Below are positions 7,797 through 13,153 of a stretch of 13,153 nucleotides of DNA, piece by piece. The stretch's first letter is position 1, and the number at the start of each line of letters is the position of its first letter. Both the position numbers and the translations under genes were made by a program. The stretch is from an uncultured Treponema sp. Lineage in GTDB: Bacteria; Spirochaetota; Spirochaetia; Treponematales; Treponemataceae. The notes under the pieces were generated by a model that saw only the letters and a list, made by a program, of their open reading frames with translations, was not told the origin of the DNA and did no database searches. The stretch lies in contig CALAUH010000125.1 in assembly GCA_937892225.1 (NCBI GenBank), positions 1 through 13,153 on the forward strand, read 5' to 3'.

Positions 7797-8636
7797 TTAA
7801 AAATAAGAAATAATAAAATCATCTTTTTCTATAAAGCCTTCTCTTTTATACAACTGTTTTGCAGGTGCATTATTTATTTTAACAAATAATGTCACTTTTT
7901 TCCCGTTTTTTTGTATTCTTTCTGCAATTATTTTCATCAGGTGCCATGCGTAATAATTTTTTCTATATAAAGGATGTGTATATACTCCTCCAATTTGAAT
8001 GAAATTATAACCAATTGCATTTGTATTTGCTTTTGCTACAGGTTCAGAATCTGAATAAAGAACAAAACATAATTGTTTTTTTAATATGCCTTTTAAAGAA
8101 ACTGCTGCTTCTAAATCACTAATAACCTGACCCGGAACTGCAACTTCTTTTGCAAGATAATTTTTCTGCAATTCAACCAGACTTTCCAAATCATCTATTA
8201 CCGCACGTTTAATTTCATCATCTGGATTTAATTCTTCAGGTGGATTATTCATTTCGCCTGGTAAAATCATTGTTTTATAATAATTTGTCTGTTTTGGACA
8301 AAGATTTTTTTTTGCCAGCAGATTAATCAAAAATTCCGAAAACTTTTTTTGACCTGTTATACATTTTATTTCTTTTTCTTCTAAAAATGATGATAACAAT
8401 TCTTCCAGAAATTTTTCATCATAAGGATGCGGAAAACAATGTAAAAAATTTTTATCTAGATTTAAAACACCAATAATATCATCTTTTGTATTTAATTTAT
8501 CTTCTTTTACAACTGCAAAAAGATTTTCAGATTTTTGACGAACATTTTGTGCAAGCAAAACGCATGTATATTCAAAAGGAAGTATAAATTCCTGAACTGC
8601 CAATATGTTATTTTCTGTAATTTTAATTATATTCAC
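7797..8636 (-). CDS. GNAT-family N-acetyltransferase-like protein
   Basis: A 279-residue cytoplasmic protein. The C-terminal part (about 141-279) matches the GNAT fold. The motif A region is IGGVYTHPLYRKNYYAWHLMKI (215-236, abbreviated as IGGVYTHPLYR then KNYYAWHL). The motif B region is FVKINNAPAKQLYKREGF (251-268). GNAT enzymes move an acyl group from acyl-CoA to an amine; the substrate here is unknown. The acyl-CoA pyrophosphate loop is usually R-x-x-G-x-(G/A) but reads R225-K-N-Y-Y-A, so the glycine is lost and activity may be altered. The N-terminal half (1-140) matches no domain I recognise. The start is GTG at 8636; an in-frame TAA lies about 9 bases upstream, and no other start codon comes before the domain. 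No Shine-Dalgarno is seen, but a -10-like TAAAAT ends 6 bases upstream. Confidence 0.82.
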   Translation of the reverse strand: MNIIKITENNILAVQEFILPFEYTCVLLAQNVRQKSENLFAVVKEDKLNTKDDIIGVLNLDKNFLHCFPHPYDEKFLEELLSSFLEEKEIKCITGQKKFSEFLINLLAKKNLCPKQTNYYKTMILPGEMNNPPEELNPDDEIKRAVIDDLESLVELQKNYLAKEVAVPGQVISDLEAAVSLKGILKKQLCFVLYSDSEPVAKANTNAIGYNFIQIGGVYTHPLYRKNYYAWHLMKIIAERIQKNGKKVTLFVKINNAPAKQLYKREGFIEKDDFIISYF

Positions 8637-8642
8637 AATTGG

Positions 8643-8671
8643 ATTTTATCACTTTATATGGATATTGAAAA
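8643..8671 (-). promoter_or_regulatory. Putative promoter of the acetyltransferase gene, leaderless geometry
   Basis: On the minus strand, TTTTCA (8671-8666), 17 bases, TAAAAT (8648-8643), then 6 bases to the GTG at 8636. This predicts a transcript starting at the start codon. Its -35 occupies the same bases as the -35 of the divergent DUF368 promoter. Confidence 0.4.
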
Positions 8672-8689
8672 CATTTTTATTTCCATATA
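8655..8689. repeat. Inverted repeat between divergent promoters
   Basis: TATATGGA (8655-8662) and its exact complement TCCATATA (8682-8689) are separated by 19 bases and flank the shared -35 region. It could be an operator for a dimeric regulator. An 8-base match in AT-rich DNA may also be chance. Confidence 0.35.
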
Positions 8690-8693
8690 TATT
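8665..8693 (+). promoter_or_regulatory. Putative promoter of the DUF368 gene, leaderless geometry
   Basis: TTGAAA (8665-8670), 17 bases, TATATT (8688-8693), then 6 bases to the ATG at 8700. No Shine-Dalgarno precedes that ATG. The hexamers and spacing equal those predicted before the lipoprotein gene. If the gene starts instead at ATG 8658, this promoter would lie inside the coding region and be wrong. Confidence 0.45.
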
Positions 8694-8699
8694 CAAAAC

Positions 8700-9629
8700 A
8701 TGGATATGATTAAATTACTTTTTATCGGCACTTTTATTGGTATGGCAAACGTAATTCCTGGTGTTTCAGGTGGTACTTTAGCTGTAATTTTTGGTATTTA
8801 CGACAAATTTGTTAATGCAATCACTTTTAATGTTAAAAAACTCATTAAAAACTGGCGCTTTATTGTTCCTCTTCTTTTAGGAATGTTGTTAGGGGTTTTA
8901 GCATTTAGTAAACTTATTCAGTTTTTATATAATAAATTTCCTGTTCAGACAGATTATGCTTTTACAGGTTTAATTTTTGGTTCTATCCCAATGCTTTTTA
9001 AATACATGATTAAAAAAGAACCTGGAGAAGAAAAATTTTCTACAAAAAAAATAATCGGAATTATTTTATGTGCAGTAATTGGTTTTGCTGTTTTAATTTT
9101 CTTTAATATTCTTGAACAGAAAATGGGAAAATCTTCTGGTGATATAAGTTTTACTTTACCAGAAATTACTTTCCCTTTAGAAATTCTTATTTTTGTCGGC
9201 GGTATTATTGGTGCAATTACAATGGTAATTCCTGGAATTTCAGGTTCATTAATTATGCTTATTGTTGGTGTATATCCAATTGTTATTGCAAGTATTCCTG
9301 CTCTTTTTAATCCAGAAACTTTCTTTCATGCATTATTCTTACTTTTACCAAATGGCGTTGGCGTTTTAATCGGTCTTGTTAGTGGTGCTAAACTTGTAAG
9401 CTGGCTTTTAAGAAAATTCCCTAACCTTACTTATGCTGCAATCTTTGGATTAATCTGTGGTTCAGCAATTACACTTTTCCCTGGATTTTCTAAAATTACT
9501 TCTGTTCCAATGGCAATTGGTTGTGTTATTTCTCTTCTTGGAGGAGTTGCAATGGCATATTTCAGTGCAAAACTTGCTCCAGAAGATGATAAAAAAGAAG
9601 AGGATAAAGAAATTTCTACAGAAAATTAA
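8700..9629 (+). CDS. popT: DUF368 / PopT-type polyprenyl-phosphate translocase
   Basis: A 309-residue polytopic inner-membrane protein. It has the duplicated hallmark of DUF368: NVIPGVSGGTLAVIFGIYD near the N-terminus (P20-G-V-S-G-G) and MVIPGISGSLIMLIVGVYP in the second half (P178-G-I-S-G-S), each in a re-entrant or membrane segment. Further hydrophobic helices fill the rest, and the tail is charged (EDDKKEEDKEISTEN). DUF368 members (PopT) have been implicated in returning undecaprenyl phosphate across the membrane for cell-wall and envelope synthesis; the function here is by homology. ATG 8700 is chosen because family members begin close to the first helix and a -10-like element ends 6 bases upstream. 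ATG 8658 (14 residues longer) remains possible. Starts further upstream (to 8535) would overlap the acetyltransferase gene and are unlikely. The stop abuts the stop of the convergent UPF0210 gene. Confidence 0.9.
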   Translation: MDMIKLLFIGTFIGMANVIPGVSGGTLAVIFGIYDKFVNAITFNVKKLIKNWRFIVPLLLGMLLGVLAFSKLIQFLYNKFPVQTDYAFTGLIFGSIPMLFKYMIKKEPGEEKFSTKKIIGIILCAVIGFAVLIFFNILEQKMGKSSGDISFTLPEITFPLEILIFVGGIIGAITMVIPGISGSLIMLIVGVYPIVIASIPALFNPETFFHALFLLLPNGVGVLIGLVSGAKLVSWLLRKFPNLTYAAIFGLICGSAITLFPGFSKITSVPMAIGCVISLLGGVAMAYFSAKLAPEDDKKEEDKEISTEN

Positions 9630-10991
9630 TTAATTTCTAAAGCTGTGTATTGGAGCTGGAATTCTTCCGCCACGATTGATAAAATCTGCACAGCCGAAAT
9701 TACTTACCGGCATAACAGGGCATCCGCCTAACAATCCGCCGAATTCAACCCATTCTCCTGCTTTTTTGCCAGGAGCTGGGATTAATCTACAGGCTGTTGT
9801 TTTATTATTTACCATTCCAATTGCAAATTCATCTGCTAAAATACCAGAAATTGTAGTTGCAGGAGTATCACCTGGAATTGCAATCATATCTAAACCAACT
9901 GAACAGACTGTTGTCATTGCTTCTAATTTTTCCAGGCAGATTGAACCTTGTTTAACAGCATTAATCATTCCTTCATCTTCAGAAACTGGAATAAATGCAC
10001 CGCTTAATCCACCAACATTTGTAGAAGCCATTACACCACCTTTTTTTACCATATCTGTAAGCATTGCTAAAGCGGCAGTTGTTCCTGGAGCACCCGCACC
10101 TTCAATACCGCATTCTTCAAGAATACGTGCAACTGAATCACCTACAGCCGGTGTTGGAGCTAAAGACAAATCCAAAATACCAAAGTTTGTATTAAGACGT
10201 TTTGCAGCTTCTGAACCAACAAGCTGACCCATACGAGTAATTTTAAATGCCATCTTTTTAATACCGTCAGCTAATTCATTAATTGGACGGCCTTTATATT
10301 CTTTTGCTGCTGCTAAAATTACACCTGGACCTGAAACACCAACGTTAATAACAGAATCACCTTCTCCAGGACCATGGAAAGCTCCTGCCATAAAAGGATT
10401 ATCTTCTGGTGCATTACAGAATACTACAAGTTTTGCACAACCATTTACTTCACAAGTTTTAGAACGTTCGGCTGTTTTACAGATTGTTTCTCCCATTAAC
10501 TTTACGGCATCCATATTAATACCATTTTTTGTAGTACCAACATTTACAGAAGAACAAACAAAATCAGTAGTAGCAAGAGCTTCTGGAATAGATTCAATTA
10601 AAATGCGGTCAGCAGGAGTAATTCCTTTTTGAACAAGAGCACTAAAACCACCAATAAAGTTAATACCTAATTCTTTTGCACATTTATCTAATGTTTTACA
10701 ATAATCAACATAAGAACCGGCATTACTTGCACCTGCTACCAATGCAATTGGTGTTACAGAAATACGTTTATTAATGATAGGTACTCCAAATTCTTTTTCT
10801 ATGTCCTGACCGGTTTTTACAAGATTTCCTGCTTTTGTCATGATTTTATCATAAATCTTATCACAGGCTCTTTTTGGATCCTCAGCTGCACAATCTAACA
10901 ATGAAATACCCATTGTAATACAACGGATATCAAGTTTTTGACGCATAAACATATTAACTGTTTCTTGAATTTCTACAGGTGAAAATAACAT
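9630..10991 (-). CDS. UPF0210 / DUF711 (PFL-like fold) family protein
   Basis: A 453-residue cytoplasmic protein of full family length. Recognisable family segments are DIRCITMGISLLDCAAED near the N-terminus, NKRISVTPIALVAGAS, VGVSGPGVILAA, GTTAALAMLTDMVKKGGVMAS, GLDMIAIPGDTPATTISGILADE, and the C-terminal FINRGGRIPAPIHS signature. The family is described as having a pyruvate-formate-lyase-like barrel, but no glycyl-radical motif is visible here and the reaction is unknown. In many genomes it sits beside a small ACT-domain (UPF0237) gene; none is adjacent in this window. The start ATG has a good Shine-Dalgarno (GGGAG, 5 bases away). It lies 45 bases downstream of the GH18 gene on the same strand with no terminator between, so co-transcription is likely. 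Confidence 0.93.
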   Translation of the reverse strand: MLFSPVEIQETVNMFMRQKLDIRCITMGISLLDCAAEDPKRACDKIYDKIMTKAGNLVKTGQDIEKEFGVPIINKRISVTPIALVAGASNAGSYVDYCKTLDKCAKELGINFIGGFSALVQKGITPADRILIESIPEALATTDFVCSSVNVGTTKNGINMDAVKLMGETICKTAERSKTCEVNGCAKLVVFCNAPEDNPFMAGAFHGPGEGDSVINVGVSGPGVILAAAKEYKGRPINELADGIKKMAFKITRMGQLVGSEAAKRLNTNFGILDLSLAPTPAVGDSVARILEECGIEGAGAPGTTAALAMLTDMVKKGGVMASTNVGGLSGAFIPVSEDEGMINAVKQGSICLEKLEAMTTVCSVGLDMIAIPGDTPATTISGILADEFAIGMVNNKTTACRLIPAPGKKAGEWVEFGGLLGGCPVMPVSNFGCADFINRGGRIPAPIHSFRN

Positions 10992-10996
10992 TATTG

Positions 10997-11001
10997 CTCC
11001 C
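10997..11001 (-). promoter_or_regulatory. Ribosome binding site of UPF0210 gene
   Basis: GGGAG on the minus strand, 5 bases before the ATG at 10991. It supports that start and translation from a leadered, possibly polycistronic mRNA. Confidence 0.75.
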
Positions 11002-11036
11002 GAATTACATTAATTCTTAATTTGCTCTATTCTATA

Positions 11037-12038
11037 TTATTTTTTACTAATTTCCAACCACTTCCAGAATTCAGGATCTTCCTGTCCGATACGCCAGAAA
11101 CCAATATTTTTTACACCAAGCTTTTCGTACATTCTGCACAAAGCTACATCAGAATAGGCATCATTAAAATATCCGGTTACTTTTACAGTTGTTGTATATG
11201 TAAAACGAGGTATTTCATCATCATAAATAACTTCTTCAACCCCGTTTTCTTTCATGATTCTGTTTACACCGCTAAAATACCATGCACTTGCTGGAGATTT
11301 ATCTACCCATGTTCTTCCATAAAAAGGGATTCCCATTACAAGCTTTTTTTCTGGAATTGCTTTAATTGCATAATCAACAACTTTTCTACACCATTCCATA
11401 GACGCAATTGCACCAGGTTTACTTGTTGACCAATGTTCGTCATAACACATAATAAAAACTTTATCACAATAAGATGCAATTTTAGAATAAGGATACATAT
11501 CCTCTTTTAATAATTTAAAACGAGCCGGTACACAAACAGAAAAGATTTTATCTTTAAGCGAATATCTTAAATCTGCCATAAAGTTTATAAAATTTTCTCT
11601 ATCTCTTAATGGAATATATTCAAAATCAAGCTGAACTCCATCATATGGTTCTGCAGCTTTTACAATATCTTTAATTAATTTATTTCTTACACCATAAGTC
11701 GGATCTAAAATAAAATGAGTCAAAGATTTACTGTCGCTATTAATTACAAGATGTGCTCTTGCCTGACCAATATCTAATTTTGAACGATTTGGAATATCAC
11801 ACAACTCTCCATAAACATTCACACAACCACCAAAAAAACAGATATCCGTTAATGGCATAGTATTTTTATATTCACTTGCCCTGGACATCATTACATAACC
11901 CCAGCTTTCTTGAAATTTTACAGGATCACCTGTTACTTCTTTAAGCTGATATTTAGCTTCTGGAGTAGTTGCTTTTTCTGCTGCAAAACTTAATCCACCA
12001 ACACATAATAATAAAACAAATAATAAAATTTTCTTCAT
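11037..12038 (-). CDS. Secreted glycoside hydrolase family 18 (YaaH-like) protein
   Basis: A 333-residue exported protein. The signal peptide is MKKILLFVLLLCVGGLSFA, cleaved before or after A20. A GH18 TIM barrel follows. The catalytic strand reads YDGVQLDFEYI, giving D133, D138 and the acid/base E140; the middle Asp of DxxDxDxE is Q136, as polar substitutions are tolerated in YaaH/spore-hydrolase-type members. MCYDEHW (197-203), MGIPFYGRTW (235-244) and GFWRIGQEDPEFW (313-325) match later barrel strands. YaaH-type enzymes act on peptidoglycan or other GlcNAc polymers; a role in cell-wall turnover is inferred. The frame extends to a TTG at 12062, but ATG 12038 starts the signal peptide directly. 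No Shine-Dalgarno is present. It lies 44 bases after the ABC gene and 45 before the UPF0210 gene on the same strand. Confidence 0.9.
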   Translation of the reverse strand: MKKILLFVLLLCVGGLSFAAEKATTPEAKYQLKEVTGDPVKFQESWGYVMMSRASEYKNTMPLTDICFFGGCVNVYGELCDIPNRSKLDIGQARAHLVINSDSKSLTHFILDPTYGVRNKLIKDIVKAAEPYDGVQLDFEYIPLRDRENFINFMADLRYSLKDKIFSVCVPARFKLLKEDMYPYSKIASYCDKVFIMCYDEHWSTSKPGAIASMEWCRKVVDYAIKAIPEKKLVMGIPFYGRTWVDKSPASAWYFSGVNRIMKENGVEEVIYDDEIPRFTYTTTVKVTGYFNDAYSDVALCRMYEKLGVKNIGFWRIGQEDPEFWKWLEISKK

Positions 12039-12044
12039 GTAGAA

Positions 12045-12073
12045 ATTATCGGAAAATTTCAAATTGTACTAAA
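12045..12073 (-). promoter_or_regulatory. Putative internal promoter of the GH18 gene, leaderless geometry
   Basis: On the minus strand, TTTAGT (12073-12068, weak -35), 17 bases, GATAAT (12050-12045), then 6 bases to the ATG at 12038. The -10 is close to TATAAT and the distance to the start codon predicts a leaderless mRNA. The gene could instead, or also, be read from the ABC gene upstream. Confidence 0.35.
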
Positions 12074-12082
12074 ATAAAAAAA

Positions 12083-13153
12083 CTATTTTGTGTAAATTTT
12101 ATACATAGGATTTTCATCTGGATGAAGTTCAAGAACATGTTTTTCACAATCAAGGATTTCAGATTTATCGTGTGTAACATGAAGCATTGTTGTTGTTCCT
12201 TCATTTCCAATCATATTCATAAGATTTAAGATTTTTTCTCTATACTGTTCATCTAATCCGTGACAAGGTTCGTCCAAAATTAAAATTTCCGGATTTTTTA
12301 CAGTAGAACGTAAAATCAAGATGGCTCTCTGTTCACCATAACTTAAACTTCCAAAAGTTTCTGATTCACGACCTTCAAATCCGCCAAGCTTCAACCATTT
12401 TTTAGCAGCAGCAAGTTCTACATCAGTTGCCTGACCATATAAACCAATTGAATCTCTAAAACCGGAAACAATTACATCTTTTAAACTTGTGTTTCCAAGC
12501 ATTCTATATTCTACATGCATTCTGTAAGAAACAATTCCAAGTCTTTTTTTAATATCCCAGATGCTTTCTCCAGAACCGCGTTTTTTTCCAAACAGACGAA
12601 CATCATTCGAAAAAACCTGCATATTATCACCAGTAATAAGTTCAAGAAATGTAGTTTTTCCAGAACCGTTTGGTCCCTGAATCAACCAGTGTTCGCCTTT
12701 ATACAGTTTCCAGTTTATATTTCTTAAAACATGATTTTCTGACCAGCTGACATTTACATCATTCATTTCTACTAAAATTTCTTTTTCTGATGAAACATTA
12801 TTCTGAAGAACTTTTGTATCATTTAACGTATCTTTTAAATTCTGTTCAAATTCCTTTTTTTTCTGCTCTTTTTGTGATTCATTATCTTCCGTTCGTTTTT
12901 CAAGAATTTTTTCATAATCAGCACGAGTTCCACAGAAAGAAATCTTTTTATCTGTAAATTCAATTACATTTGTGATTGCATCCGGTATTTCATGCCAGCG
13001 TTCCATTCCCAAAATAATATTAGGTGATTGTTTCTTTGCTATATTATTGAAGAAATCGAGTAAAATTGTACGGCTTTGAACATCAAGACCTGCAAAAGGG
13101 TCGGAAAGAATTAAAAGCTGTTTATTAGAAATAAGAGCTCGTGCAAGAAGAGT
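12083..13153 (-). CDS. ModF-like tandem ABC ATPase (N-terminus outside window)
   Basis: The frame is open to the window edge, so the in-frame TTG at 13012 is not the start; 356 residues are visible. They show the end of a first nucleotide-binding domain (TLLARAL, then LLILSDPFAGLD), a charged linker rich in Lys/Glu (about visible residues 80-125), and a complete second domain. The second domain has Walker A GPNGSGKT (visible 160-167), FGKKRGSGESIWDIKK, signature LSYGEQ, Walker B ILILDEP and H-loop VTHD. No membrane segments are visible. The arrangement and the NDVRLFGKKRGSGESIWDIKK region closely resemble E. coli ModF, a soluble tandem ABC protein associated with molybdate genes and once called photorepair protein PhrA; its true role is unclear. 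In the first domain the Walker B positions usually D-E read S-D, so that ATP site may be inactive. It is the probable first visible gene of the run leading to GH18 and UPF0210. Confidence 0.9.
   Translation of the reverse strand, partial: TLLARALISNKQLLILSDPFAGLDVQSRTILLDFFNNIAKKQSPNIILGMERWHEIPDAITNVIEFTDKKISFCGTRADYEKILEKRTEDNESQKEQKKKEFEQNLKDTLNDTKVLQNNVSSEKEILVEMNDVNVSWSENHVLRNINWKLYKGEHWLIQGPNGSGKTTFLELITGDNMQVFSNDVRLFGKKRGSGESIWDIKKRLGIVSYRMHVEYRMLGNTSLKDVIVSGFRDSIGLYGQATDVELAAAKKWLKLGGFEGRESETFGSLSYGEQRAILILRSTVKNPEILILDEPCHGLDEQYREKILNLMNMIGNEGTTTMLHVTHDKSEILDCEKHVLELHPDENPMYKIYTK

Noticed and set aside
7776..7800. Terminator after the acetyltransferase gene
   Set aside because: Only a 5-bp AT stem (TAAGA/TCTTA) is present, too weak to call.
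8535..8699. Longer N-terminus for the DUF368 protein starting upstream of 8700
   Set aside because: It would overlap the acetyltransferase gene and add a non-family extension with many Cys/Asn residues. DUF368 proteins start close to the first helix.
9676..10227. A 183-codon open frame on the plus strand, antisense to the UPF0210 gene
   Set aside because: The opposite strand encodes a full-length, clearly recognisable conserved protein. The antisense product has no family motif and is typical of a mirror frame.
11022..11429. A plus-strand open frame antisense to the GH18 gene
   Set aside because: It is a shadow of the GH18 coding sequence, with no start signal and no domain.
1..13153. CRISPR array, tRNA, rRNA, riboswitch or insertion sequence
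   Set aside because: I saw no evenly spaced repeats, cloverleaf-like sequence, conserved riboswitch core or transposase frame on either strand. The EPKKP repeat is coding and irregularly spaced.

Overview
The window looks like part of a low-GC spirochaete chromosome, most probably Treponema-like. This is inferred from the gene content: a pyruvate,phosphate dikinase end, a lipoprotein with a relaxed lipobox and a C-terminal module that I recall as common in treponeme surface proteins, and a pair of degenerate-GGDEF/EAL proteins. No rRNA, tRNA, CRISPR array, insertion sequence or phage gene was seen. There is no gene-free stretch longer than about 170 bases.

Left part (1-2958, plus strand). 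The window opens inside ppdK, just after the expected catalytic histidine motif, and shows its C-terminal half. Two hairpins follow, the second a textbook intrinsic terminator. Next is a single-gene unit for a secreted lipoprotein. It combines a chitobiase-C-like module, an InlB-repeat-like module and a C-type-lectin-like (inferred) C-terminal module, and ends at a strong 16-bp-stem terminator.

Middle (2993-6804, plus strand). Two 635-residue paralogues overlap by ATGA. Each has about seven membrane helices, a GGDEF domain that has lost its motif, and an EAL domain with all catalytic residues. They are collinear, with every motif at the same residue number. They are probably membrane-bound c-di-GMP phosphodiesterases made together.

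Right of these (6801-8636, minus strand) are an exported lysine/proline-rich protein and a GNAT-type acetyltransferase. A DUF368/PopT-type polyprenyl-phosphate translocase (8700-9629, plus strand) is divergent from the acetyltransferase across a 63-bp region holding a near-symmetric pair of putative promoters.

The last block (9630-13153, minus strand) reads, in transcription order: a ModF-like tandem ABC ATPase (its start lies outside the window), a secreted GH18/YaaH-like glycosidase, and a UPF0210/DUF711 protein. Gaps of about 45 bases make an operon plausible. Two convergent junctions (6801-6804 and 9629/9630) have no intergenic space at all.

A cross-cutting observation is that four genes without a Shine-Dalgarno sequence have a -10-like hexamer ending 6-7 bases before the start codon. 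This is the geometry expected of leaderless mRNAs. Three other genes have clear Shine-Dalgarno sequences. No wholly new multi-gene system could be demonstrated. The best leads are the EAL tandem pair, the leaderless/divergent promoter architecture, and the unusual surface and exported proteins.
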